Shown here piece after piece: positions 27,764 through 40,510 of a DNA stretch of 64,000 nucleotides (position 1 is its first letter; each line of letters begins with the position of its first letter). The stretch comes from Pagrus major (lineage: Eukaryota > Chordata > Actinopteri > Spariformes > Sparidae), in NCBI RefSeq assembly GCF_040436345.1, contig NC_133232.1, positions 35,506,265 through 35,570,264 of the forward strand. The letters run 5' to 3'. The position numbers and the translations under genes are program-made. The notes under the pieces are model-generated. The model was not told where the DNA came from, made no database searches, and was given only the letters and a program-made list of their open reading frames with translations.

Positions 27764-30600
27764 AATCCTGCGCTCCGTCCTGTCTCGGGAGCAGCACTTG
27801 TTCAATTTTTCTCAGGCATTCCCTCTGTTAGCACTGGCACACAAGAATTCCCCAAAATGAAGCAACATTTGCTCGTTCACTTTTGGCATCCTCGTCCAAG
27901 ACCGTGGATCTTTACATACCAGAAGATGTCAACTTAATGAGAGATGTACCCCAATGAAAAGATGGAGTACCCAGGCTGAAGAGGGAGATCCTGCCAGAGC
28001 AGTGTTCAACCAAAAAAAAAAAAAACCTGTGTGGGATCTTGCTCACTCCCCACTTCGGCCCCCAGTCTGTTTTGGAAGCAAAGATTGAAATTCCTGACAC
28101 CTCTGTGGTAAATTTTGCACATGCTAGTCCAGCATTGGAGCAAGATCTTCTTTAAGCTGCAGTCAGTGTCTCAAGCAGAATGTGGAATATGCAAGAAATG
28201 AGGCTGGGCTAAAGAAAGGTCCCACATAACAACAACATCTTAGCGTCACTCCACCCCCTGACCCATGTCCCTTCTGAATGTGGATGGACGTTTCTGTTTG
28301 AGACAGAGTTTTTGTGTCTGGGCGAGACAGACTGGGGGGTGACCGCTGCATATAAAGCTATCAGACTGAACACAACCCTAGAATATTTATTTATTCATTA
28401 ATAGTGGAACAAAATTGACCTTTGGGGACCCATTTTCAAACTATAACACTATTTATAAATGACATACACTTACAGTACAACTGTAATTAACCCATGCCAC
28501 ACACACAATAGACACTGTGTGTTGTGTCATGTGTGTGAATGAGAAGTCAGTGTGTCAGACTGTCTCCTGTTGAAGTTCATCTGGCTTCCGGGGCGAATCG
28601 GTAGAATGAGTAATTTATAGAGAATGGAGGAGGAGTGAAGCAGATTATCTCTAATTTGTTTGTCCTCTTTTTGCCCAGGAGAACAACCAACAGACTCCAC
28701 GAACCAAAACCTCTATTCATACTCTCCATGACTAGGATATTGTCAGTAACAACGTCACCGGTAACCTTGTAGAGGAGCAGCAGAAGATTTACAGACTTGT
28801 CTCCAGACTAATGTCAGTGGTCTGAAGGGCCTGAACCTTTTCCCACGGTTTCACCCCGGCAGATGTAAATGAAAATGTTAATGTCTTTAAAAAGGTGCGT
28901 ATCTGGGATATAAAATAGATGCTGCTGCCACATTATTATTTCATTATAGTTCTTGTTGCCTAAAATCTGTAATTTGTATTATTTTGTATAAATATTACAA
29001 TATATTGGTGTGTCAATGTGTATAGTGTTGTTTCCATACTCTGCTCATGAAATATATTCACCAGGTTTGTCAGGTCACAAGTGTTTCTACCAATTACATT
29101 TTTTTTTATGATTTCTGCAAATAATTTACCGTTGTGTTCAAATTTGTCAGCTGGATTTTGATATTTAATGCTACATTAGCTGCGCCATGATTTTTGCTGT
29201 TATTTAAATGTCTGGATTGCAGCTTTATGATTAACTGCGCTGATTTATCAGGTTGCCTTGTGGCTGACCTTTGAATTAAAGGGCTAATGACAAGTTTATT
29301 CTTTCACATAAACCTCAAATTGGAAGCAAATCTGACTAATTACACTCATTTATCTCTTAATTTACAAAATGGTTGAACAACCACAACAGCCTTCGAGCCA
29401 TGTCTTTTTATAGCCCTGTTATATATTCTGTCACTACTTGCATGTGGCCAATTTTCCACTGGACTGCTATAATGGCACCAAGTCAGTGTGGTGCCAGAGG
29501 ATTGTGATGCAACTGTAAAGCCTCTAGAGCTGTGAAGTATCTCGCCTCCAGTTGGCCTGTCTTGCTTTTATTGACCACAGCCCAGTGGCAACAGTTTATT
29601 GATTACAGAAGGAATCTGTTGCATCTGCCTTTATCAGTCTGTTCAGTGATCTATAAATCCGTCTGTCTCTCATTTTCCTCTCTGTCCTGCTGCATCTCTT
29701 GCTTCTCAGATCTACTTAGTATCATCTGTCTGTCTATCCATAAATTCAGCGCATACCAGTCATTAACAGCCCGGCCCATCCTCGTCCACCATCCAATCAT
29801 TCTGTTTATTAAAACAGCTTGGCTGTTGCCATGATAACAGCACAGCTGGCATTAGAGATTACCTTGTGCTGCAGGCTCATAGAGCTGGTGGCACAGAGGT
29901 AACCATGGGAACAGTTTTCCAAGTCCAGCCGTCATCTTATCAGGATTTACGGCAGCGCTCGTTCAGATGTTCAGAGAGCGTGACAACTGTGACCCACTGA
30001 TTTTCAGGATGAACACGTCTGCTCTTGTTTATAACTGATTGAGCACATGTGATATGTCTCTGTAGCTTTCCATGTCCACTTCTATTCGTAAATAACATTA
30101 ATCATATTTTTATCAGTAGCAACCTCTATATATTGCTTCTACTTTATGTAGTCTGTTTAATTCAGAACAGATATTATGCAGTTTCAGCCCTATGGTGAGG
30201 GAAGCATGATGACGGTATAGAGCACCATGTGTAGTTTCATCTGGTGAAGCCTAGAAGAAGCACACAACCTGTTGCTGATAGAAAAATGAATAGAGATTAT
30301 GGGAGAAGCTAAAATGCCGATCAAATTAAGTAAAAGATATCAACAATGTTCATATTGTATAGTGCCAGAGAGGGAGATGCTGTTTCTGGTTGTGGTTTAT
30401 GACATCTGACATCATTACCTAAACCGCTCAGTCAACCTTTTGATTTGAACCCCAAGAAAATCTGTAAATCTCATATATAGGCAACATTTTCTCTAAATTT
30501 GAAAAATGTGTATTTGAGACACCTATTAGGCCTGTGTTTGTCCGTCTACTAAGACAACATGGTACAACACACAACACAACATTTTGCGACACACAAATAG
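27764..30600. other. egf 5' flank and egf-lrit3 spacer
   Basis: This is about 2.8 kb between the egf start codon and the lrit3 3' end. The first few hundred bases should hold the egf 5' UTR and promoter, but I see no well-placed TATA box that I would call. The rest has no gene, RNA or strong repeat. A tgttgccatgataaca motif near 29824 resembles an RFX-type site. Confidence 0.6.
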
Positions 30601-31351
30601 AATTCAACAATTGTTCAGTTTATTAAAAACAAATGTACAACTCCATATATAGACAAAGTCATAGGAAACAGGCAATATTTATTAGACAACCCTTGTATTC
30701 TATCAAACACACTGACAGTACTTTCTGGTCCATTAAGGCAACAATCAGCTTGTTGCTAAAAGCAACAATGATGTTGTGAATGTGATGGGAAGTGGATAAT
30801 GGGTCTTCTTTGACACCACGTGATTATGTGTGACACTTAAACTTTGGCATTCGATATAACATAAAACACCACACACAGTTAACTCTTTGCATGGTACTAT
30901 TCATAAGTTATATAAGTCCAACAAAGGTGCTGAGCTGCAGTGGCAACCATTCAAACTTCTTTATCAAATATAAGGCTCCAAAACAAATAAGGACATGAAT
31001 GAAAATATCAGTCATTGACTGATCTGATTGGTGTTTTGTCAAAACTTCTTTTGAACACCCCGGCAACCTTAAGGGAATGTTTTTTATGTTAACTACACTT
31101 TTCTTAATCATTATATAAATCTTTATAAATGAATACTGAATGGAAAAGGCAGAATAAAATCACAATCATTCAAAACAGCGTCCTGTTTCTTTTCAGCCCC
31201 AATGATGGGAAAACAATTTAAAATGTATATTTATAAAGATTTATAAATGATTTCATAGTTAATGGTTTATCAGGTTAATAAAAGGCATATAAAGGGTATT
31301 TCACATAATGTGTTCGCATGGCGTTTGGGCATAGGCCATGGATTCCTGTCG
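30601..31351 (-). other. lrit3: lrit3 3' untranslated region
   Basis: This runs from the lrit3 stop to a minus-strand AATAAA at 30624-30619, which is the likeliest polyadenylation signal. It contains an exact 17-bp inverted repeat (31114-31130 with 31229-31245). Confidence 0.6.
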
Positions 31352-34300
31352 TCAGCAGAGATACTCAGACCGGGAGCTGTCGCTCTTATAGGTCATCTGG
31401 GAGTCGATGCTCGACCTGGAGCACAGGAGCATCCGCTCTGAGTCATTAGTCGGTCTCCTTGCCCAAAGCTCTGTTGGGTGGCTGTTCAAAGTCCGCTGTT
31501 TCATTGAAATTGTCTCAAACTTCACATAGCTCTCTTTTTCAAGCTCCTCTTCATCCAGACCTGTGCTGTGTCCCTTACAGTACAGAGCGAGAATCTTGTA
31601 GAGCAACAGTGCAATGAGAGGCAAAACCAGAGCGCAGGCAATGCCGCTAATGATGACAAAAAGCTGGTTCTGCCCACCATCCTCCATATTGTCCAGTGTG
31701 TAGAAGTCAACACAAGGATCTTTTCCAGCAGCACTCCCTTTGGCTACAAGGCAAACGGAGTACCTCATTCCAGATGAAAGTCCCTCTAGGAGCACTTTCC
31801 CACTGCCAGCATTAGTCTCCAGCGTCCTTTTGATGTCGTCCTCACCATAAGGCGAGTATACCACTGTGAGCGGAGCATCATTAGGTAGCCCGTCTTTTGT
31901 CCAGAGCAAAACTGCAGTGTCCGCTGTTTCTTCTACAATCTTTACGTCTTTGACAGACTTTGAGGCATCGCTTTTCTTGCTCTTTTCATCTGCTGCAAGC
32001 TTTCTTCCATTTCCTCCCTGCTGGATCTTTCCTTGTTTGGACGGGCCTTTCTGTACGCTAGTGCTGGGGCTAGTTTGCGGTCTTTTAGGGACAGCAGGTA
32101 GTGTTGATGTTCTAGGGAGAGCTGTGGACACGATGGTGGGTGAGTTGGGAGCATCCGTTGGGTAAGCAGGTGTTGTGTCTTGGCTAGTTGGTCCAGTTAC
32201 GATGCTAGGGCTCAGTGGAGGGATAGTGGTACTGATGCTACCAGCAACTGAGATAGAAATGGTGGCCTCTGCGCCACCAGCAACATTCTTTGCTTTGCAA
32301 CTGTAGTTCCCGGCATCTTTGTAAGATATCCCATGCACGCTCATGATGGACCATCTGATGCCGTCCCCAGGTGACTCCTGGACTGTAGAGCGGAACAAGA
32401 ACATAAACGTCAACATGGATCAAGTCTGAGCAAGACTGCTCGCATGTTTTCAAATTGAATATGACCTTGTGGCACTACGTACAAGGCAATGACAATCTAC
32501 ACACACTTTCAAAAGCCTCCATATTGTTTATACCTGTGTTGTTGACTTGAGAGCCATCTGACTTTGCCCAGACTAGAGTTGGTGTTGGCATCCCTGTGGT
32601 ATCACATCGCAGCAGAACATTACTGCCCAAAGGAGACGTGATCTTAGTTGCCGAAGTCATGACTGAAGGTTTTACACAATTGTCGAGTTCAGCCCGCTGA
32701 AAGAGTACACCAGCCAGGTTCTCAGGTCCACTGCAGGTCAGGAACAGGTCCATCAGAACCACTGGTGTGTCGCTCATTTTGGAAAGCTCAATCAGCTTGG
32801 AGATTTTACAGTCACAGAACCAGGGATTGTCTTGGAGGCCTGAAGATGAAAAGATGAGATAAATTAGGGTCATTGATTGATTGAAAGTTTCACACCATCT
32901 ATTTACATGCTCTGTTACTCTAAAACATTTGTGTTGATCATAATGAATAGAGGACACAGACGCCAATGTTACAGTGAAGTGGCAAGATGAATGACTGCTT
33001 AACTACTTTTCAAACTGTTAGGGTGATTATGGTGCTATGAAATGGTTTTAGGAGTAAACCCTATTAAGAAATGAATCACAGTAGCCAAGGCTGCTTTATA
33101 CAAGTCTCGATTTCTCGACATGGATGCACGACTGTAGGAAGTCAAAGCAAATACATCAAAGTTATCCATATTTGTCAACCGCCTCTGAATTTAGCTCCGT
33201 TTGCTTTGAAAATTCTCGCCGTTTTAGGCATAATCACAATGATATTCACAGGCTGTGGAAGTGAACCCCTTTCATATGAACTCCCTTACAACTTGCTGTA
33301 AACACCTGCTGCACACAATAGGTAAGCACATGTACTGGTGAGTAATAAAGCCCATTAACCAGATTAGTTTGTCTTAACAGTTGCAAAGCACCTAAGCTGC
33401 CACTGGCCTTCCTGTGGTTTGTGTCAACACACTGTTTAAATTAGAAACTTACTGCTATTTATCGATGCGTCAAAAGGAAGCAGTTGTATTGTTCAACGCA
33501 GTTTTTTTTTTTTTTACAAACTAAGAAAATAAGTTGTCAGTGAAATTATTGTTTTAAAATCAAATCACATTTTAATGTTTGTTCTTTAAAATGTGTTTAT
33601 ATTTAATTTAGTTATGATAGTTGTCAATTAATTAAAAACAGTGTAGCTGAGACGTCCTCTCATAATACTAACAGGAAATGGTTCAAGGCGAGATAAGCTG
33701 CTGTCTGTGTGTGGACTGTTTTTTTCCTACGGCCTAATCCTTTTTCTCCTTCAGGTGCACACAGCCAGTCTTTTGGCATGGATAAGCTAGCTTATATAGC
33801 CTATTAACAAGATCCCTCCCCCTGTCCCTGCAACACAGATACAGTGAGCAAACTTCCCTTCCCATGCTATGCTATTCTGAAACTGACACATAAAGTATTA
33901 AAATAACTATTAAAGTGGACGTGAGTGAGGTTTTCAGTGCTCCTACACATATAACAGTGACAGACTTCCTGTATTTGAGTAAAACTTTTCCAACCCACTC
34001 TGCCCTGCTTTAAAACAAATTCTCATCTGCATGTGTTCTCCCTACTGGCCCCTCCCTGGACTGTGTGTTAGCAATGGAGGGCAGTGCTATAAGCAGGTGG
34101 CCATTGGTCCAAGATATTTCTGTGACAATTGGCCAAACCCGTGTAGTGAGGCCAAAAACAAACTAAAATCAAATCAGATGACACACTGAGTCTTTGATTC
34201 TTAAGGAAGCTGTTGTTTCTGGGAGTTGTTGCAGTTCCTAATCAATGACTTCTATGAGAATCCAAACATTTATACTCATATCTGCTCATAATTGCCAAAG

Positions 34301-36905
34301 CTGTGGATGCATAAAATGAGGGAACACTACTCTGTTTACAAACGTCTATAAACCCACTCACTAAACTGCTGAAACCCTGTAACATTTATTTAGGACTAAA
34401 CCTTTAAATACAAATTTCTTCCATTTTTGAACAGCAGCTGTCATTGCAAGTTTGCTTTTGGTTTCCAAAAGGCAGTAAATCCACCCTATTCGAATTAGCA
34501 AATAGAAATTGGACAAGATTGGACAGTTATTCAATTACACAATTATTTACCATCACAATTACTGGCCAAATGTCCTACTCTGGCAGCCAATGCACAGCAT
34601 TTTTGAATACCGGGAGGAAACCCACACAAGTACGCAGAGAACATTCAAAATCCACACAGAAAGGCACCAGGATTCGGACCGAGGACCTTCTTACTGTGAG
34701 GCAGCTCACCACTGCACCACTGTGCAGTCAAATGTTCTGTTGTTTTATGTAGTTTTGTCTTTGATAAAGTTGCTTGGTCACATTGGCTGCTGAGCTTCTG
34801 GAGACACTGGCTTGGCAGTGTGTTAAATATTTGACCGTTAATTAGCACAATGAATTGATAATGTAAATTAAGCGCCGTGTTTGTCACTACTTACAATAAA
34901 CCCATCTAAATGTGTCCTGGCAGTTACTCACAGGTCAGGTTTGCATCAACCAGATGTCTGGCTGGATTAACTTGTGATGGAAAGAAGTTCGTAAGGTAAT
35001 TACAAATAACCCCAAAAGTGTCCTGCCATGGCCCGATTAGCCTCTAACACCAAGCCAGACACAACCTTTTGTTCTTACCTAACACAACTTTCTGGGAGGC
35101 ATTAGCAGAAACGGGTGCTTCATTGAAGGGGGGCCAGATGTCCATGAGATCAGAGGGTAGGGTGGCCAGTTTGTTGCTGGATAGATCCAAGTACGTAATA
35201 TTGAGGAGGTAGGGTATCGCCTCAATGGGAACGTTAGTGAGTCTGTTGTTGTGTAGATCCAGTGTCCTCAGTCTGGGCATCTCTTTCAGAGACTCCCAAG
35301 GGAATACGGAGATCATATTTCCATCCAGCCTCAGCTCGTGGAGCACTTTGAGATTGTAGAAACTTCCAGTATCCACAGAGGTTATGGAGTTATAAGTAAT
35401 CCAAAGGTACCGCAGGTCCACCAGGTAGTAAAAAGCTTCTGTTGGAATTCGCCGTACAGCAGTTTTCTCCACACGAAGTTTGACCGTATCCACGGGGACG
35501 TTGACGGGTATATCAGACATGTCCGGATCATTGCAGAGCACAGATCTGAGAATAAAAGATACATGAGTGAAATAGTGTCAGTATAACCAATGGCCAGATA
35601 AAAACTATTTTACAAAAGGGTAATTAACAGTTGAACCCTTTTTCCAATAGCGGATGATGTCAGCGAATGAGTATCTTAGATAAATGACCGGTTTATAAGG
35701 TATAAATATCTGGTCATCTGTTCATCAGTCCATCAAGACTCCCCATTGTGTTGTGGGATGCTTTTTCTGACCTGTCTGTGGTCCATCTATAGGGCTGTTC
35801 CCAGATGCCAAGGTCAAGGCTAATCACTATAATCATAAATGGTGAGATAATCATGTGGATTGACATCTATGACAGGAGGCAGAATATCTGGATCCAATTA
35901 TAGCCACAGATAATAAACAATGTACACGATAACCATTGAGTTTAAGAGCTTTCAGTAAAAGTGTTTGATTAACACGACATGATTAAAGGAAGAAAAAACC
36001 CTCTTAGCTTTCAGTGGCTATAAATGTTTCCTCACGATGATGTCAATATTCCTGTAACAGAATATGTGTAATCTTCAGTAATATCGCCTCTGCCAGTCGC
36101 CTTTCCCCTGTTTTACAGCTGACACATCCAGCTGTTCTCTGCTGTCTGACTTGTTAGTGAAAATTTGGTTATAGAAACCAAACTGGCCCGAAGAATTGGG
36201 GATAATATTTGCTTAAATGCAGCTATTCAGCATCGTCTCACCTTTATGTTACACTCGTCAACATGATGGACTGATTTTGTCGCCCATAGGTGACTGTATT
36301 GTCGAGAAGGGTTCAGCGCTCATAAAAGTGATTATGCATGTGGCCATTAGGTCTCCCTCGGGGATAAATGGATTGGTGCGCTGCCAGGAAATGTAGATTA
36401 TGTCAATACAGGTCAGTACAACCTGTACTAATTGTATCGTGGTGTATTTTGATATATTTACCTTCAGCTTCACCTTACATGTACAGACTTTACCATACTG
36501 AGTTGGTGAGATCTTGATTTCCCTTTTATTAATATGAGTTTTCCTTCATTTTTTCTACATTTGCAGCACAGTGGATCTGCATTTGTAGGTAATAGCTGCT
36601 CCCAACTTGACATGTACAGTGACTATAACAAGCAGGTGCATCCTGTAGACTTTCCATTGACTTAATATGAATCACACACCATGTGGTCTGAATGTTGTGC
36701 TCATTAAAACAGGCTGTCATTGCCTCTGAATGCAGGTTGAACTGTTTTAAAAAGCTGTTTCACAAACATAGTTCAAGACTGCACTGAGGTGGATGTTCTT
36801 CTTAATCAGGTCATCTTCTCTATAAGCTACAGAGAAGATGACCTGATTGAGTCAACCTTTCAATTAAAGATGTTATAAATGCTATGAAATTTCATTGCAG
36901 GTGTG

Positions 36906-36961
<56 letters not shown>

Positions 36962-37103
36962 AGAGCTCAATTAAAATACACATTTACCTGGTTCCGGCTC
37001 CGTCGGTGCGTCCGTGGAAGACACAGGTGCACTGGGACGGGCAGAAGGGGTGAGCCATGTTGAGGCAGCATAGGAATACATGCACGTAGAGAAGTCGATG
37101 CAT
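31352..37103 (-). CDS. lrit3: lrit3, leucine-rich repeat, Ig-like and transmembrane domain protein 3 (complete)
   Basis: LRIT3 is a type I synaptic adhesion protein. In vertebrates it is made by photoreceptors and needed to assemble the TRPM1/mGluR6 complex in ON bipolar cells; human loss causes stationary night blindness. Exons are 36988-37103, 35079-35545, 32534-32839 and 31352-32382. They total 1920 bases in continuous phase: 639 residues plus stop (human about 680). Order: signal peptide (1-~17), LRRNT cysteines (CPSQCTC), leucine-rich repeats (~55-180, including LHELRLDGNMISVFPWESL and YLDLSSNKLATLP), LRRCT (GLQDNPWFCDC), Ig C2 domain (~250-345, SNVLLRCDTTG to DAGNYSCKAKNVAGG), Ser/Thr/Pro linker, fibronectin III (~435-525), membrane helix (~537-562) and a tail ending SRSEYLC. 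The start has A at -3. Position upstream of egf matches mammals. Teleosts have more than one lrit3 copy, and I cannot say which this is. Confidence 0.96.
32840..35078 (-). other. lrit3: lrit3 intron 2
   Basis: This 2.2-kb intron has no coding sequence. It holds a tRNA-derived SINE fragment near 34605-34725 and a T-run near 33502. Confidence 0.85.
34605..34725 (-). repeat. tRNA-derived SINE head fragment
   Basis: On the minus strand this reads tggtgcagtgg (A-box-like, 34719-34709), then tcacagtaagaaggtcct, then ggtccgaatcc (B-box-like, 34680-34670), followed by tgtgtggattttgaatgttc and gtgggtttcctcccggta. This is the standard layout of a tRNA-related SINE promoter and body, and very similar heads recur across teleost genomes. 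The 3' body is degraded and I cannot place its end. Confidence 0.75.
36804..36848. repeat. Perfect 18-bp inverted repeat with 9-nt loop
   Basis: aatcaggtcatcttctct (36804-36821) is followed by ataagctac and then by its exact reverse complement agagaagatgacctgatt (36831-36848). Pairing stops outside these 18 bp. The stem is too short for a typical miRNA precursor. Confidence 0.95.
36901..36957. repeat. (GT)n microsatellite
   Basis: A run of 57 bp of GT is interrupted once by GC, inside lrit3 intron 1. Confidence 0.97.
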
Positions 37104-38590
37104 GATTTCACCCACAGCTCTCACATTGAGAAGAGATCAGGAAAAAAAGACATCCGGATTCATTGAGGGCCCGAAGAATTATTCCTCCAATAATAAAAAC
37201 AAATGGAGAATAATGAAAAGAGCTTTCAAAGTCCATAGGAGGCAACGGTACGCAGGCTGAGGATCTAATTACAGTACAGGTGACCCGTTAGATTGACTGG
37301 GAGGGGGAGGGGGTGGATTAGTGGAGGATTTCTCTGGTTTGACAGGGTCACGGAAGCTAGGCAGCAGGGCAGGACTAGTCGTTTGGACACGTGCTAATCA
37401 GCTAATTCTGGTGAGGATTCCCCTCAGGTGATCGAGCCAGAATGAATGGTAATCCATTCTGCTGCCTGCTTCACCAGTGCTTTTTCAAGTCTAACTCCCA
37501 AGCTTTGCTGAAAGTTCATGCTCTCGACTCTGTTGGATTTATTGTTGGACACATTGGATAGTTCTAAAAAAAAATAAAAATAAATCACACTATCTAAACA
37601 CCTTTCCTCTTTAACACTAGGCACATGTTTGACACATTGTTGTCAACCAGCCCTCTACAATGAGCAGACTGAGGATTTAAGGTGCTTTTTCTGCAGTTGT
37701 GTTCTGACATAAAGTCCCTCTGACTTTCAAGACCTTCCTTTAAATGTTAAATGTATTATTGAGCTGGAGGCCATATGTAAGATGTGTGAGCGAGTTCTGT
37801 CTGGCACTGAGGTGCAAAGTGTAATCTTGTATGTGATTTATTACCTGGCTGGGTGGACCAGTGGCTTAGGACAGGGGGCCAAACTCAACATGCCTGCTGC
37901 TGACAGCTCCACAGCAGTGAAGCCCTTTCATATCTCTGCACAGCTTGTGCTCCCAGATATTTTTTTTTCTTGATTTGACTTAAGTGTTGTTAAAGTATTT
38001 TCTACTTGGAGTTTGTTATGCTTATAGATGACAGTGCACATGTGTTCTTGCATTTAAAACATCACCATTAAGATTCACTGTGAATGTAAACTAAAAGGTA
38101 TTCAGAGCGTGCAGACTTCCTCCAGTATTAGGGTCCTCTATCCTGATGGCATTGCCAATGACATCATTCCCATCATTTACATTTTAATTGATAAATGATT
38201 GTATAAACAAAACTTTGGGATTTCGCCTCAGTCTTCATTTATGTTCTCAGGTCATCAGCTCAATTTCAAAGTGATTAATATTAATACCATAAAAGTGAGA
38301 GTGCCTCATTGTTTTACTCATTCAGATTTAATCCTGTGACTATTCAATCCTACTTGTTGGCTGTAAACTATTTCATTGGAAGACCAACAGGAGAGGGAGA
38401 CATCTAGTGGCGAGAGGTTGTTACTGAGTGCACTTCCTTCTGATAAACATACATTTTCTTCCTTCTCTAAAAATATTAATCCATCTCTTGACTTGCTTGT
38501 ACATATTTCACAAACCATCTAACTGTCGATATTAGCTCACACAGGAGCTATTTAAAATCCTACAACACAACCAGGAGCACAAAGGACACA
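37104..38590. other. lrit3 5' flank and lrit3-gpm6a spacer
   Basis: This is about 1.5 kb with no gene. The proximal part should carry the lrit3 5' UTR and promoter; GGATTA at 37315-37320 (the OTX/CRX core TAATCC on the other strand) lies about 210 bp upstream of the start codon. The remainder is AT-rich with no recognised repeat. Confidence 0.6.
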
Positions 38591-40510
38591 AGAGACATGA
38601 AGTATTTATTAACAAGTACACAAGTGAATTTTATTAATGCAAGCAAATTTGATCATACAGGTCAAATAAGCCACTTCAAGCTGTTGGCACATGAATGTAC
38701 AAAACAGATTCAATTTAAAGCCTGCTACTAAGCATTCGTAGTGAAAATACAAAAGACTAATACGAGGAGGAAGCTGAAAGCATTTTTTCGGATCGTTACA
38801 GAGTAAGCAATGTTGGTACAAGTAGTAGTTTTAAGACATGGTTGAGAGCTCATCACAAACTAAATAGACACAACTCAAAGACTACAGTCTCTAATATCAG
38901 TAGCATAACGCGGTAAGCGTGGGAGGTTTAGTACTGCACATATAAACAAAGGGTTGATCCAGCAAGACAGTCAGAAGTGTAAAAATAAAGAAGTGAAATA
39001 AAGTAACTTTTGAGTCAATAAGACTATATTAATGCATGTCCATGCCACGAAAAACATCTAACTTCACAGTCTTTACTAACAGTACAGTTATCCAACTTTG
39101 AGTTGAACACCAATGCGCTTACATCTAGAGAGAGCACAGAAATGGTCAAATAAGTGCATGAAAGTAGCTTTTGGAAAATACTGACAAAACAAAATTTGCC
39201 AGGTAATGAACTGACAGGCCACCGTTGTCGTCGTATGGCATCAGGGTGTGTAAGCAATACAGTTACTGTCATGAACAAAAATGACTGTGACACACACTTT
39301 TCTCACATCTGATAAATCCACCAAGGAAGTGCCATCACACCAACAAGGTTATGGTTTGGGTTGAGACTGACTGATGCAGAGTGGATGACCCACAGTGAAC
39401 TCTTGTCCTTAAATGTTAGTGCTTAACATATAGGTATGATTTGATATATCAGTATATACAGTGCAGAGTTCTGCAAATAAACAGGAGTTTAGTATTTATA
39501 AAGTCCCACTTTTAAGAAATTAAAAAAAGGGGTTATGAAAGCATGTTTGCATGTGCTTTTGTAGCTTGTGATTCAAAGACAATGGAATCATTCACAGTCC
39601 TAAAATACATTGAATTGGCAAAGATTATAATAAAATAACCCATAATTTATTTTTTAATCTACTAATCACGTCTTTGATATCTCTCAAAGTCTATGTCGCC
39701 TGTTTAACAGGCTTGGCACGTCTAGCAAATATTTGTTTCACTCTAATGATTTGGTATTTATTATCGTGCTGTCTCGCTATTGTATAACTTCAACTAGAAA
39801 AAACAGATTGAATTACTTTCACGTGAAAGTGGTTTTAATCCCTGGGAATACTGGTATGACAAAAGGCTTACGATGCTTCATGGTTGCATTGTGAGATTTT
39901 TAAAATATTTTCAAAACTAACCACCCGTTCACATACAGTACATAGTTCTTGAACATGAAATCTCCAGACACACGACATGAGAAATGTGCTTGAAAACCCT
40001 TTTAAGCCCCTGTTGACCTTCTCAGAAATAAGCAAAACAATAAATTATGCATGAGAGCAAAATGACACGTAGCATCATATAGAAATAAAACAAATTAAAA
40101 CAATCATACGAAAATTATTCAAAGTAAAAAAAAAAAAAATGCTGAAATACTACTGCTACCTCTGATTCTACAAACTACACTAGAACTACTATCAGCACTA
40201 AACAAGTTGTTTCAAGAATAATATAAATGTCATAATGATAATCATAACACCATCCATGAGAGAGGTAAAGGGGCTTTTTTTTTTCATCTGAAATGCTGTT
40301 TGTGACTGAGGAGGTTTGTGTGAAGTCCCCACCCCCCCCCCAGACCACATTGTCATATGACGCACCAGTGACATCAGCAGTGGCGAGGGCCCTAGGCGCC
40401 ATCCGCCCCCCCTCGGGAGGGGATGGTAGATAGAGACAGATAGAAAGACAGAAGAAAGAGAGAGACAGGGAGAGAGGCCGGAGTGGCAGGGCCAGGCCTC
40501 ACGCTGGTCT
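38591..40510 (-). other. gpm6a: gpm6a 3' untranslated region
   Basis: This lies downstream of the gpm6a stop (40513-40511) and has no coding signal. Minus-strand AATAAA signals at 38635-38630 and 38610-38605 would end a 1.9-kb 3' UTR. A long 3' UTR is usual for M6a transcripts. A C-run (about 40331-40340) and T-runs are present. Confidence 0.6.

Larger units (their letters stand above)
35546..36987 (-). other. lrit3: lrit3 intron 1
   Basis: This 1.44-kb intron is noncoding and contains a perfect 18-bp hairpin (36804-36848) and a GT microsatellite (36901-36957) only 30 bp from the exon 1 donor. Confidence 0.85.

Noticed and set aside
34444..34793. Overlapping plus-strand frames of about 100 codons
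   Set aside because: These are translations of the tRNA-derived SINE fragment, a common source of spurious protein hits in fish genomes.
36804..36848. Hairpin considered as a miRNA gene
   Set aside because: An 18-bp stem with a 9-nt loop is too short for a standard Drosha/Dicer precursor (about 30 or more bp), and pairing does not extend outward.
36901..36957. Tandem repeats examined as a possible CRISPR array or satellite
   Set aside because: All tandem arrays in the window are simple 2-6 bp microsatellites without spacers, and the genome is vertebrate.
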